From the NCBI GenBank assembly GCA_026692865.1, contig JAPLNI010000025.1, positions 62,001-126,000 on the forward strand: a DNA stretch of 64,000 bases, written 5' to 3'. Under the pieces are notes generated by a model, which saw only the letters and a list, made by a program, of their open reading frames with translations, was not told the origin of the DNA and searched no databases. A program made the position numbers and the translations under genes. Position 1 is the first letter of the stretch. Each line of letters begins with the position of its first letter. Source of the DNA: Planctomycetota bacterium (GTDB lineage: Bacteria; Planctomycetota; Planctomycetia; Pirellulales; Pirellulaceae). Of the stretch, positions 27,188 to 36,786 are shown in pieces.

Positions 27188-28066
27188 CTATTTTTTATCG
27201 TTCTTTTTCTGATTACTATTTTTGTTGTTGTTATTCTTGCTGTCATTCTGCTTGTCTTGTGCGATTGCTTTAGCAAGTTGAGATTTTTCAGCCAGAAGCT
27301 TACCTTGCTCCGATACCGCTTTTCTGCGAAGCGTTGCAACCCGTAGCTCGTCTTTCTCATTCGCTTCCTTGGCTTGAATACGCTCTCTTTCAGAAGCTTT
27401 AAGGTCTGGATGGGACTCGACCTGTTGCTTTAAGCGTAATCGCAAATCGACAAGTTTATTCTGAGCAGCAGCTAGTTTTTCGCGGGCTGGATTCAGCTCT
27501 GAAACTGACTCAAGATAAGAGCTTACCGTGCTGCGCCACTGAGCCATATCGATTGCGGCTTGAGCTTGTTGCTTACGCGACGACTCATCAGGCTGAGATT
27601 CGGCAGCGATTGATTTTAAGGTACTAGCGGCGCGTGCAGCCTTCTCAATTTCAGACGAGTATTTTGGGGCCTGCTTCATAGCTTCTAACCAAGGCTTCGT
27701 CGCTTCGTCGTAGGCCAATTGCGCAACTCGCTGAGCCTCAGTGGCTTTTGGCAGGCCTAACTTTTCTCCCAGAGTCTTTTCTAAACGGTTAGTCGTCTCG
27801 TTTTTTGCTTTACTGGAAGTCGTAAATGCTTCAGCAGATTTTTTTGCCTCAAGTTCTGCTGTTCGCAGCTCTTTGAGACTTGCTTGAATCTTCTTCTCAG
27901 CTTCATTGATGTCTTGCCGCTCGTTTTGAACCTTCGCGTCATCTTTGCGTTCTTTCGCAGCTTTTGCCGGATTTCCTTTCTGCGCTGCAAGTCCATCAGA
28001 ACTGAGGGACAGCCCTGCTGCAATCGCCAAGAGAAATGCCAGCAGTAATATTGGTAGGTGGCGCAT
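27188..28066 (-). CDS. Exported coiled-coil protein of unknown function
   Basis: A 292-residue protein with a signal peptide (MRHLPILLLAFLLAIAAGLSLSSDGLAA) followed by long helices rich in Lys, Glu, Ala and Gln, for example NEAEKKIQASLKELRTAELEAKKSAEAF and LAAAQNKLVDLRLRLKQQVE, which should form a coiled coil, and an Asn/Lys-rich disordered tail. I chose ATG 28066 because it begins the signal peptide; an upstream ATG at 28174 would add 36 residues with a second hydrophobic stretch. No known domain is recognised. A cell-envelope structural role is plausible but unproven. Confidence 0.72.
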   Translation of the reverse strand: MRHLPILLLAFLLAIAAGLSLSSDGLAAQKGNPAKAAKERKDDAKVQNERQDINEAEKKIQASLKELRTAELEAKKSAEAFTTSSKAKNETTNRLEKTLGEKLGLPKATEAQRVAQLAYDEATKPWLEAMKQAPKYSSEIEKAARAASTLKSIAAESQPDESSRKQQAQAAIDMAQWRSTVSSYLESVSELNPAREKLAAAQNKLVDLRLRLKQQVESHPDLKASERERIQAKEANEKDELRVATLRRKAVSEQGKLLAEKSQLAKAIAQDKQNDSKNNNNKNSNQKKNDKK

Positions 28067-28367
28067 GAACAATCTCACTTCACTGGAGCAGAGAAAACAG
28101 GCATGGACAGGAAGGAAAACCGGCAGGACCAAAATCAGGAAGACTGGGCACTCGATACGAGTATACATTCTCAAACATCGCTTAGCAGGAAAAGTTCCGC
28201 TACTGGCAGTTTAAATCCCCTCCATCGCGTTCCATGGTACAATTCCGTCACAGCATTTGCTCTAATAAAGCCCGCTTTGTCCGACACGAAACGACAGCTC
28301 GCAATACAGCGGGCATGCAATAACAATTCAGCCCCGCCGAAAATTCTACCATTCCGAGATTCCCCCT

Positions 28368-29375
28368 ATGCAACTCACATTTTGCTTTCACTTCCTATTG
28401 CTGCTAGCAACCATTCAATATGCCATGCCAGAGATAGCGGTATCCGCCGAACCTGTTTTTTCGCTTACTCAATCCGACACGAAGATCATCGTAAAGGTTG
28501 GCGATCAGTTATTTGCGGAATACATCCTCCAAGATCCCGCAACTAATAAGAGTTATTTGTGGCCGGTATATGGGCCAACCGGAAAATCGATGACGCGTAG
28601 CTATCCAATGAAACAAGTCGAGGGAGAGGTGACCGATCATTACCATCATCGAGGCATATGGTTTGGCCACGAGGATATCGGCGGAGCTGATTCATGGGCT
28701 GAGACCAAGACTTATGAGAAGAATGGGGTAATTCCTCCGAGTAACCAAGAACGCGTCGACAAGCTTGGCAGCCAGAAACACCGTAGCATTCGCTCGATGA
28801 GTGCCGACGAGAAGCAAGCAAACATCGTAAGTGAAGTCGACTATCTTGGACCAGATGGAAAAAAGACCTTAAGCGAAGTACGAACCTTGGTGTTTCGCGT
28901 TGATGGTAAAACACGATTGATTGACTTCCATCAGGACTTCATCGCAACTGAGGGCGAAGTTACTTTTGGTGACAAAAAAGATGCAGGTCTTAGCATTCGT
29001 GTCCCTTCCACGATGTCCGTGGACAGCAAAAAAGGGGGACGTATTTTGAATAGCGAGGGACTGACTGATAAAGACGCATGGAGCAAGCGAGGTAGATGGT
29101 GCGACTACTCGGGCCCTGTCGAAGACGAGACACTTGGCGTGACAATCTTGAATCACCCATCTAGCTTCCGACATCCAACATCCTGGCACGTACGAACCTA
29201 TGGACTATTTACCGCGAACCCATTTGGTACACTCGATCCCGAATCCCCCAACGGGCCTCATACACTCAAGAAGGATGAAAAGCTCTCTCTGCGACATCGG
29301 TTTATTCTTCATGATGGAAGCTTTTCTCAAGAAGATATCGAGCAGGCTTACAAGCGTTATATCGAAGCGAGATAA
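28368..29375 (+). CDS. Exported DUF6807 (PmoA-like) protein
   Basis: A 335-residue protein with an N-terminal signal peptide (MQLTFCFHFLLLLATIQYAMPEIAVSA) and the PmoA-like DUF6807 pattern: KSYLWPVYGPTGKSMTRSYPM, DHYHHRGIWFGHEDIGGADSW, RLIDFHQDFIATEGEVTFGDKKDAGLSIRVPSTM, WCDYSGPVEDETLGVTILNHPSSFRHPTSWHVRTYGLFTANPFG and LSLRHRFILHDG. The family is abundant in Planctomycetes and Bacteroidetes and is often found near Gfo/Idh/MocA and glycoside-related genes, but it has no demonstrated activity. The PmoA name comes from an annotation and does not imply methane oxidation. Confidence 0.87.
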   Translation: MQLTFCFHFLLLLATIQYAMPEIAVSAEPVFSLTQSDTKIIVKVGDQLFAEYILQDPATNKSYLWPVYGPTGKSMTRSYPMKQVEGEVTDHYHHRGIWFGHEDIGGADSWAETKTYEKNGVIPPSNQERVDKLGSQKHRSIRSMSADEKQANIVSEVDYLGPDGKKTLSEVRTLVFRVDGKTRLIDFHQDFIATEGEVTFGDKKDAGLSIRVPSTMSVDSKKGGRILNSEGLTDKDAWSKRGRWCDYSGPVEDETLGVTILNHPSSFRHPTSWHVRTYGLFTANPFGTLDPESPNGPHTLKKDEKLSLRHRFILHDGSFSQEDIEQAYKRYIEAR

Positions 29376-29562
29376 CTGTTACTCTCTATGTCGTAAATTA
29401 CCTTTGAGCAACAAAGCTCGAAGTGAATGATTGTCGATTGGGGATTAAAACACAGAGAGCACAGAGTTGTTGGTGCGATGAAAAAGGCCTTTGCAATAAA
29501 GCACAATTGATGTTTTTGCGTACATAAAACATCTTCGAGCAGCAACAGATATCTTGTTTTAA

Positions 29563-30600
29563 TTATTTTTGCGATTGCATAATCGCTAGTATAACAGCGC
29601 CCACAATTAAAACTGTTAGAGCGATGAGAATCGCAGCTTTATTGCTTTTGCGTTCTGCTGTGCCACCTTCGACGAGCCGACTAGTTAATGATTTGGCTTC
29701 TTGAACCGAATCCTCGCCGCCCTGGGCAGTCTCCGATGACGGGTTTTCAGTTGGATTGAGAATTGATTCTAGGGTATCCGCGACGCTTGCTGCCGAGCTA
29801 GGCCGATCGTCGGCTTTTTTTTCCAACAATTGATCTACGAGATTAACTAATTTTGGTGGGCAATCTGAAACAAACTCACTTACAAGAGGTGGCTTTTGTT
29901 TGACGTGCTTGCCCATCATGTCCCTGAAAATTAATGCTTGCGAGCTTTGATTCTCACTGATGAAAGGTGGCCTCCCCGTGAGCATCTCGAACATAAGGCA
30001 CCCCAGAGCGTAGAGATCCGTTCGACCATCAACCGGTTTTGCCATCGCTTGTTCGGGCGCGAGATACTTAGCAGTCCCGACAGTAAAGCCTTCGACTGTC
30101 AATTGCATCGAATCAAGATCGCGAGCCAGACCAAAATCGCCGAGTTTCAATCGGCCGTCATCGGATAAGAATATATTCGCAGGCTTCAGATCGCGATGCA
30201 CAATCTTGGATTCATGGAGGTGTTCAAGGCCACGACAAATATCGATTCCACACTCAACAGCATCTTGCCAAGGTAGTTTTTTCTTTTTGGCAAGAACGTC
30301 ACCCAAGCTACCCCAAGGTACTAATTCCATCGTGTAGTAAAGCACGTTCTCGTCGAATCCACAATAGTCATATGCAACTACATTCTCATGCTTCAGCTTT
30401 TGAGCAACAGAAATCTCGCGAACAAATCGCTTATGTATCTCTTCGTTGATAGCGGTTTCAGAAGTGAGCGTCTTTAAAGCATACTCCTTTCCATCATTGA
30501 GATTCCTCGCTCTAAAGACTGCTCCGGCACCACCGCTCCCAAGGCGCCCCGTAATCTCAAAGTGTTCTAATTTTGAACCAACACTTAAATCTTGATGCAT
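29563..30600 (-). CDS. Tail-anchored serine/threonine protein kinase
   Basis: A 345-residue eukaryote-like (Hanks-type) kinase. Visible catalytic features are the glycine loop LGSGGAGAVF (20-29), Lys43 in YALKTL, the catalytic loop IVHRDLKPANIFL with Asp137, and DFGLAR (155-160). GTAKYLAPEQAM and DLYALGCLMFEMLTGRPPF follow. After a roughly 60-residue Ser/Glu-rich linker the protein ends in one hydrophobic helix (AAILIALTVLIVGAVILAIMQSQK), so it is anchored at its C-terminus with the kinase in the cytoplasm and no extracellular sensor. It lies 60 nt downstream of the secreted esterase gene. Confidence 0.93.
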   Translation of the reverse strand: MHQDLSVGSKLEHFEITGRLGSGGAGAVFRARNLNDGKEYALKTLTSETAINEEIHKRFVREISVAQKLKHENVVAYDYCGFDENVLYYTMELVPWGSLGDVLAKKKKLPWQDAVECGIDICRGLEHLHESKIVHRDLKPANIFLSDDGRLKLGDFGLARDLDSMQLTVEGFTVGTAKYLAPEQAMAKPVDGRTDLYALGCLMFEMLTGRPPFISENQSSQALIFRDMMGKHVKQKPPLVSEFVSDCPPKLVNLVDQLLEKKADDRPSSAASVADTLESILNPTENPSSETAQGGEDSVQEAKSLTSRLVEGGTAERKSNKAAILIALTVLIVGAVILAIMQSQK

Positions 30601-30660
30601 CGCATATCCTTGGAATCTATCGGTACCGAATAACTCTAAGATTCATTAATCGCGTAAAGC

Positions 30661-32679
30661 CTACTCTCGATCAGTCACCGACTTCACACGGTCAACGACC
30701 TTCCAATCATTGTCGAAAAAGTCTGCCGCAATGACTGTACCAGCCGCATCTAGACTGGGCGACTGCGAGACATCAATCAGCGCCCAATCGGGAAGTTTAG
30801 GGTTTTGGAGAGAGTTCGTCTTGTCATGAGCTTCTCGGAATGTAAGTCCTGAATTTACAATGATGTAACGGTTTGGGTTGAATGGGTTTGGGTAGCAGAA
30901 AAGTGGTACGTTGTTGGATACATCTGCTTCTTGGTTTCCAATCTTGAGAACTTGGTCATTCCAAACGATTACCTCATTTAATTCCTTGCTTTCAAGCATT
31001 TTCTTAAGCAGTGAATTTGTCGTTGGAGTTCCCCACAAGATGAGGTTACATTCCTTGACCTCTTGCGCTGTGATCTCTCGAGGATTTCTAGTAATCACAT
31101 CACCTCGCATTAGTCCGCGCCATCGAACGAGAAAATGTTCGGCCTCGATGCGGGACCATTTATCCGCTGCGGTACCATCGGGTTTCCCATCGGGTAAGAC
31201 TACGATAAACCTGGACTTTAGCCCGTCGTCGATCGGGCCTTGCAGTAGTGGTTTTTTCATAAGCCCAGTGATTGTTGAATCTCCTGATACAGTCCACTTC
31301 CAGGTCGTGCCGTTATCAGTATTTGTATTAGTAGCGATCTCGACTTCGTTAACAAAAACCTTCGGTAACCCGGCGGTTTTTGGCAAATCAACAGACAAAC
31401 TCGATACGTTATCTGTCGTGATTTGAATTTCATTTTTAGCTTCATTCCAAATCGCGTCGACTCGTGAGTCTTCCCATTGCTTTTCCATGCCAGTGATTTG
31501 AAGCCAATGCATTCGGCTGTACGCAAGTGAACGCGTTTGCAACGATAGCTTTTTCGGAAGTTCATTTCGGCCAACAGATACGAACTGCTCAACACGCGAC
31601 TGCACGTCCTTGAGGACTTCCGGGTGATACTTGTGCCCCATTCCTGGACCGATGAGATGAGTCGTTTGCAAACCTTCCTTAGCAAGAACTTCCGACATGT
31701 ACTCGGCAGAATCACGCTGAGGATCGTTTTCTCCTGAGTAGCAAACCAGAGGAACGTTCAACAAGTTCCTCGCATAGTTTGGGACGTCGTAAACGCCCCA
31801 TAACTTCTGCTCATACCATGGCGGCATCTTTTCAGCGGTAAGTTTCTGATACCGCTTCACATCGACGAAACCGGCTCCCGTATGAACGCAGGCCCATTGA
31901 TCAGCAAAGTGCGCACCGATATGCCAGGCACCTGCACCGCCCATACTGAAACCTGCTAATGCAATCCGCTCAACGTCAATATTGAATCGTTCGATAGCAT
32001 CATCGCGTGCTTCGAACACGTCGGTTTCGCCAGCGCTTTTCCATCCATTGCAGTAGCGACCAAACGGGTGAATGACGATGGTTCCTTTCGGCTGAAACTG
32101 ACCTAGCTTTTTTGAGTTCAACCGACTGTAAACGAAATTGATGTCCGTATCCGTATCACCACGTCCATGAAGCCAGACCCACATTGGAACATTCGGTTTG
32201 CCTTTACCGAAGACGAGGCCGTCGGGAACTTCAGCACCGTATGGCTGTGGCGAGTCATCGATCTTGGAATAAAACCCGAGGACTTTTTGACCGCTTCCAT
32301 CCATCCACGGCGTTGTACCTTTCTTGAGCGAAGCAATGCGATTTGCCGCCTCTTCTAACAAGGCTGTCGCTTTCTTAAGATCGTCTTCCGACTTCTTGCC
32401 ATACCATTCCTGAAAATCAATCGCATAGCGAACCGCCTTGAGAAAGATCTCCGCGTCGGCTGCGCGCGGATGCTTCTTCACCGACGCGAACTCCCGCGTG
32501 AGCACTTTCAGTCGCCCTTCGAGCGTTTTAATCTGGTCGGCTGATAGCGCGGTGGTCGCCTTCGGTGGTAACGCTCCTCGAAACGAAGCTGTAGCTCCGT
32601 CGGGACGAAGCTGCGCTTGTACGGAAGACGCAGAAAGTAAACCAATCCAAACGAGAAAGAAAAAATGGAGAAATCGCAT
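30661..32679 (-). CDS. Secreted alpha/beta hydrolase (PHB-depolymerase/esterase-like)
   Basis: A 672-residue exported protein. The signal peptide is MRFLHFFFLVWIGLLSASSVQA; ATG 32679 starts it, and the upstream GTG at 32712 is less likely. The central alpha/beta-hydrolase core has VWLHGRGDTDTD, HPFGRYCNGW and the nucleophile elbow LAGFSMGGAGAWHIGAHFAD, with PLVCYSGENDPQRDSAEY and GPGMGHKYHP as the likely Asp and His regions. The extra N-terminal helical domain and about 280 C-terminal residues (with a predicted beta-rich part) are not assigned. The substrate may be an ester or a polymer; the family name does not settle it. Confidence 0.8.
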   Translation of the reverse strand: MRFLHFFFLVWIGLLSASSVQAQLRPDGATASFRGALPPKATTALSADQIKTLEGRLKVLTREFASVKKHPRAADAEIFLKAVRYAIDFQEWYGKKSEDDLKKATALLEEAANRIASLKKGTTPWMDGSGQKVLGFYSKIDDSPQPYGAEVPDGLVFGKGKPNVPMWVWLHGRGDTDTDINFVYSRLNSKKLGQFQPKGTIVIHPFGRYCNGWKSAGETDVFEARDDAIERFNIDVERIALAGFSMGGAGAWHIGAHFADQWACVHTGAGFVDVKRYQKLTAEKMPPWYEQKLWGVYDVPNYARNLLNVPLVCYSGENDPQRDSAEYMSEVLAKEGLQTTHLIGPGMGHKYHPEVLKDVQSRVEQFVSVGRNELPKKLSLQTRSLAYSRMHWLQITGMEKQWEDSRVDAIWNEAKNEIQITTDNVSSLSVDLPKTAGLPKVFVNEVEIATNTNTDNGTTWKWTVSGDSTITGLMKKPLLQGPIDDGLKSRFIVVLPDGKPDGTAADKWSRIEAEHFLVRWRGLMRGDVITRNPREITAQEVKECNLILWGTPTTNSLLKKMLESKELNEVIVWNDQVLKIGNQEADVSNNVPLFCYPNPFNPNRYIIVNSGLTFREAHDKTNSLQNPKLPDWALIDVSQSPSLDAAGTVIAADFFDNDWKVVDRVKSVTDRE

Positions 32680-32766
32680 CGATTCACAAGTATTGTAGGA
32701 GTTTCTTGTCACGGGAGAAATGACGATACTGGATTGTAGCTTAATTGGTTCTTGTCACGGAACTAG

Positions 32767-32910
32767 TACTTTGTCCAATTAAGAAATGAGGGCTGGAGCT
32801 TGTAGCAGATGTCGTAAGACATCTGAATGCCGCAGGTTTGACAACTGTTTCCACCAACTTCGGAATTCTTACGAATTCCGCGACTCACGAATCTAATCTG
32901 GACAAAGCAA
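32767..32910 (+). repeat. MITE-like dispersed repeat, copy B
   Basis: This is the best-preserved copy. Its left end TACTTTGTCCAATTAA is matched in reverse complement by the right end CTAATCTGGACAAAGC. Inside are the hairpins CAGATGTCGTAAGACATCTG (32806-32825) and GGAATTCTTACGAATTCC (32862-32879), in the same order as copy A at 213-344. It lies between the secreted esterase and the low-complexity membrane protein genes. The remaining intergenic sequence here (32911-33037) shows nothing further. Confidence 0.8.
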
Positions 32911-33037
32911 TAGAGGTTTATTCAAGTTAAAACTATCGGCAATTGAACAGCCTGCGTGCGTCATAACAAAGCGGGCTACATCAGTTCGATATAACAAAAA
33001 CTCCAGACCGCGATATTTCATTCAAAACAGCGTCTGG

Positions 33038-33937
33038 TCAATCAACAGCATCAGCAGCAACTGACGAAGATGCGGAGGCGCTTTTGACTTTCGAAACAAA
33101 GCTTTTAAGCCCTTGACGTGGCGAGGACTCCGCAGGTGGCGTGTTGAGCGTAACGTCCGCGATGGGTGAAGGCTTGCGAGGCTTGCTTTCTGATTCCTTC
33201 GTTTCCGGCTCTGAAGTAGCAAAAGGCTTGGGCGGCGGCGTTTGCATCACAGGTGCCGGCCATCGATTGGCAGACGATTGAGTAGTAACAGTCGATGAAA
33301 TGATTCGCTCAAATTTGCCGCTCGACGGCTGAACAATCGGTGCTTTGTCTGGAGATTGGGTTTCCGCACTTGTGATTGGCTTGGCAGATTGAACACTCCG
33401 TCGCAATGCACCGACATCTCGAAGCGGTTCAAATATCGGGTTGACCGGTGCGGTTGCTTGCGACGAAGAAGGTCTGGCTTGAGGGCTCGGCTGGGCGATA
33501 GATTGGGCGTAAGCAAGTTGCTGCTCACGAAGACGATCCTTCTTCGAATTTGTTGATACTTTGGTACGTGGACTTTCTGAGCTATCGTCACCGGCGATTG
33601 TCGCATTGGCAACGCGTTCATTGTTTCGACTTTTCTTATTCTTCTTACTCCCGTTCGATCTTCCAGACCCACGATCACGACTGCCGCCGGAAGAGTCTTC
33701 TGTACTGAGCTTCGAAGAGGTCTCTTGCGATTTTCCACTAGCGGTCTTGGTGTTCTTTGTCTCTTTGGCAAGCGACTGATGCTTTGTATTGAATCGCGTC
33801 AGTCGAAGAAACAGAACGGTTAGAAAGACCCCGATCAATACCGGAACAAGCCACGAAAAGACGTCACCGCTGGAGCTACTGCTTGCTGGGTTGTCTGGGA
33901 GTGACGGTGAAGCCAGTCCGGTTTGCGCGATCATCAT
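33038..33937 (-). CDS. Membrane-anchored low-complexity protein of unknown function
   Basis: A 299-residue protein with one membrane helix near the N-terminus (DVFSWLVPVLIGVFLTVLFLRLTRF, about residues 24-48) followed by a long Ser/Lys/Pro/Thr/Gln-rich cytoplasmic region without recognisable domain. It contains basic clusters (SNGSKKNKKSRNNER) and repeated Pro-Ser segments. Its composition suggests a disordered region able to bind other proteins. It lies 134 nt downstream of the Ski2-like helicase on the same strand. Confidence in expression is moderate because low-complexity frames can be open by chance. Confidence 0.6.
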   Translation of the reverse strand: MMIAQTGLASPSLPDNPASSSSSGDVFSWLVPVLIGVFLTVLFLRLTRFNTKHQSLAKETKNTKTASGKSQETSSKLSTEDSSGGSRDRGSGRSNGSKKNKKSRNNERVANATIAGDDSSESPRTKVSTNSKKDRLREQQLAYAQSIAQPSPQARPSSSQATAPVNPIFEPLRDVGALRRSVQSAKPITSAETQSPDKAPIVQPSSGKFERIISSTVTTQSSANRWPAPVMQTPPPKPFATSEPETKESESKPRKPSPIADVTLNTPPAESSPRQGLKSFVSKVKSASASSSVAADAVD

Positions 33938-34071
33938 TTGGAACGAAATATTCGATGGAAAAATTGATTATCTAGGATTGCAAGTACGGAAAGGCACTTA
34001 TCCCGATTTTACCTGTAAAGCATATTCCGGATGCATGCCGGCTCCAACCCGAGATTAGCTAAATTCTCATT

Positions 34072-36786
34072 TCAAATTCCGGCTGGATCAAATCGCTCTG
34101 GCTTTACAATTCGATCGTCAACCAGGAGATTTTCAATTCTACCCGCTTCAAGCAACTCATCCGTCGATTGTGGATCCACCAGTCGGCAGCACTCGGTCAA
34201 CTGATTGACAAGATCATCCCAGACGTGCTCCCAGGTTTCGGGGGTTGTTGTCGTCGGAGGGATCGATGCAAATTCGCCGCACAGCAGAACGAACCGCAAA
34301 ACGTGGCGAAACAGAATCCCTTCCTGACGTTGAAAACCCCGCGCAAGGACGTATTTATTGAAATCGCAATCGAATTCCAGCAGCTCACCAACCACCCAAA
34401 CATCGCGAGTATATACATCGTGTACTCGGGGAACGTCGTAATCAAAAAGCCGTCGAACCTTTTCACCTAAAAAGATAACTCGAGGGGGTGGCTCGAAAAA
34501 CATCTTTCGTTCTGGCCGAGACGTTCCAGTTGCCATCGCCTCAAAATCGACTGGCACATTTGCTTGATCGTTCTCTTCTTCGAGTGTTTTACCGGTCAGT
34601 TCGGCGGACGTTGCTAGCCCCAATTCAAGTAATCGTGGATGTAAACGGGTCGTTGCAAGAGGACCAAATGGTAACTCCTCAACCGGAGGGACTCGAACAA
34701 GCCGCGACACATTTGCAGGGAGTTCCAAAGCACTTTCCAAAGCTAAGATCTTTTCGGTGCGGTCAGCGTAGGCCAACTGCTCTGCTAGATAAACACCATA
34801 GAGCGGATTAACACTACGAAGCTGCATCAGCACTGACGCTCGCGGAGTCGGAATTGCCGTTTCAGGCTTGTAATCGTCAAGGTTGTATTGAACCGCGTTT
34901 GGATTCTCAAGCACCTTGATCGCAATCGGATCGATGGACTCGTCATCATCGAAGTCAGTCGGGTTGACGATCGACTCCGACTTCGGTGCATCATTTTGTT
35001 CTTCGGATTCGGTGCTCGTTTCGCTTTCTTCTGCATCACGATCGTCATCATGATCGGAGTCGACTGGGTCGCTGCCTTCGGATGTGTGTTGAGGCTCGTT
35101 AACGGATTTTGAAGAGAATAAATTGTTGCTTTTTTCGTTGGCTCGATGCGCTGCAAAGAGTCCGTCTGCGATTTGTTGGACGGTTTGCTTTTTCACGGTT
35201 GCAATTATCTTGGACGGGATCGCTTCGGCCACAGCAGGAAGCGGTTGAAGTTGCAGGTAGCCACCTCCGGCCAACGTAACCAGCATTTGATTTAAATGAC
35301 GTTGGCCCGCTTCGATGTCAGCATTGGTCATAAGCCTACGACCGACAAGATTCCGAAGTGGTTGCACCTCGGGCGCCTCGATCAAGAGGTAAGCTAAGAG
35401 CCGCCACGGCAATTGTCCTCGGCTGGAGAGATTAGCTGGAGGAGCGACTCGCAACGCTTCAAATTGATTCGCAGTCCAATAGACTTCACCCTGCCGTTTC
35501 TTCGGCATCTTTTTCTTGAGTTGCTTTTTAGCGCGCAGCAGGCCCGGGTCTTTGGTATCTTCCGGAATCGAATCATATTTCTGCTTCCATCGAAGATACT
35601 TGACGTCGTCTTCGTGGGCGAGTGCATACACAAATCCTTCTTTGTCAAACTGCGGTCGGCCAGCGCGGCCGAAAATTTGATGTGCAGAACTTGCCTCGAT
35701 CACCTTCTTTTTGTCGCGTGGCCCCTTGAGTATGGTGGGAAGAATAACCGATCTGGCGGGAAGGTTGATACCTGCGGAAAGGGTCTCAGTACAAACCGCA
35801 ATGCTTAGCAGTTTTTCCTGGAAAAGATCTTCGACAATTCGACGATAGCGCGGCAAAATTCCAGCGTGGTGAATACCGATTCCTCGTTGCAGAATGGCTC
35901 GAATCTTTGGACCGGCTCCCTGTGATAAATCAAACGATTCCAATCGTTCAGCAAGCTTAGCCTGTCTGGCTTTGTCGATCAGCTTTTTCCCTTTTAGTAG
36001 CTCCGCAACTTGCCAGCATTGATCGCGATTAAAACAGAACACCAAACCGGGTGTTCTTCGTTGAATTTCGTCTCCCTCGGCGATTCGTTCCAAATGTTCG
36101 TCGAGATAAGCATCATCGATCCACTCAAATCGCAATGGGACCTTTCGTTCAGTTCCTTGTACCAGCTGCAGCTTACGATTGTGCGACCGCGATAGCCATG
36201 AACAAAATTCGTAGCTATTCCCAACCGTTGCAGAAAGAAGCAAGGTCCTGACGTGTGCTGGTAACATCCCAAGCGTTAGCTCCCAAACAACACCGCGTTC
36301 AGGATCATTGAAGCTATGGAATTCATCCATAACAACTGAAGCACATTGATCCATCGGAAAAGCACTTGGGTGCAACAATCTGTTCAAAAGAATCTCGGCG
36401 ACAACCACCAAGATGGGAGCATCTCCATTGACCGTGCGATTGCCTGTCACCAAGCCTACATCATCTGGAGAGAAACCCCATCGCTGCACGGATTGTTGGA
36501 GTTCTAGAAGTTTCTGATCAGAAAGTGCAATCAGTGGCGTTGTATAGTAACACTGCTTCCCCGTTCGTAGCGCTTCGTAAACGGCAGCCTCCGCAATGAG
36601 TGTTTTGCCGGTGCCAGTGGGCGCGCACACCAAGACACCTTGATCCGTTGTATACCAAGCAAGCAGAGCTTCTTCTTGGACAGGATATGGAGCGAATGGC
36701 AACGATGCAAAGTAATCTTCGGCAATCGAGTCGCGGCTCGGGGGCTCGCTACCTGGTTTGCTTCGATCGTTTGGAGAATTGGTCAC
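34072..36786 (-). CDS. Ski2-like DEAD/DEAH-box helicase
   Basis: A 904-residue superfamily 2 helicase. Motif I is APTGTGKT (Lys61), motif II DEFH (154-157), motif III SAT, and domain 2 has VCTETLSAGINLPARSVILPT and HQIFGRAGRPQFDKEGFVYAL. The Ski2/Mtr4-type order (motor, then helical and accessory regions) is clear. An acidic Asp/Glu/Ser-rich stretch divides the C-terminal third. Ski2-like bacterial helicases are usually thought to act on RNA or DNA processing, and this one is not assigned to a pathway. The GTG start (36786) overlaps the trpC stop by 4 nt (GTGA), indicating translational coupling. Confidence 0.88.
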   Translation of the reverse strand: MTNSPNDRSKPGSEPPSRDSIAEDYFASLPFAPYPVQEEALLAWYTTDQGVLVCAPTGTGKTLIAEAAVYEALRTGKQCYYTTPLIALSDQKLLELQQSVQRWGFSPDDVGLVTGNRTVNGDAPILVVVAEILLNRLLHPSAFPMDQCASVVMDEFHSFNDPERGVVWELTLGMLPAHVRTLLLSATVGNSYEFCSWLSRSHNRKLQLVQGTERKVPLRFEWIDDAYLDEHLERIAEGDEIQRRTPGLVFCFNRDQCWQVAELLKGKKLIDKARQAKLAERLESFDLSQGAGPKIRAILQRGIGIHHAGILPRYRRIVEDLFQEKLLSIAVCTETLSAGINLPARSVILPTILKGPRDKKKVIEASSAHQIFGRAGRPQFDKEGFVYALAHEDDVKYLRWKQKYDSIPEDTKDPGLLRAKKQLKKKMPKKRQGEVYWTANQFEALRVAPPANLSSRGQLPWRLLAYLLIEAPEVQPLRNLVGRRLMTNADIEAGQRHLNQMLVTLAGGGYLQLQPLPAVAEAIPSKIIATVKKQTVQQIADGLFAAHRANEKSNNLFSSKSVNEPQHTSEGSDPVDSDHDDDRDAEESETSTESEEQNDAPKSESIVNPTDFDDDESIDPIAIKVLENPNAVQYNLDDYKPETAIPTPRASVLMQLRSVNPLYGVYLAEQLAYADRTEKILALESALELPANVSRLVRVPPVEELPFGPLATTRLHPRLLELGLATSAELTGKTLEEENDQANVPVDFEAMATGTSRPERKMFFEPPPRVIFLGEKVRRLFDYDVPRVHDVYTRDVWVVGELLEFDCDFNKYVLARGFQRQEGILFRHVLRFVLLCGEFASIPPTTTTPETWEHVWDDLVNQLTECCRLVDPQSTDELLEAGRIENLLVDDRIVKPERFDPAGI

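Noticed and set aside
28368-29375. Methane monooxygenase PmoA
   Set aside because: The DUF6807 family carries a PmoA label in databases but has no relation in mechanism to the membrane methane monooxygenase subunit.
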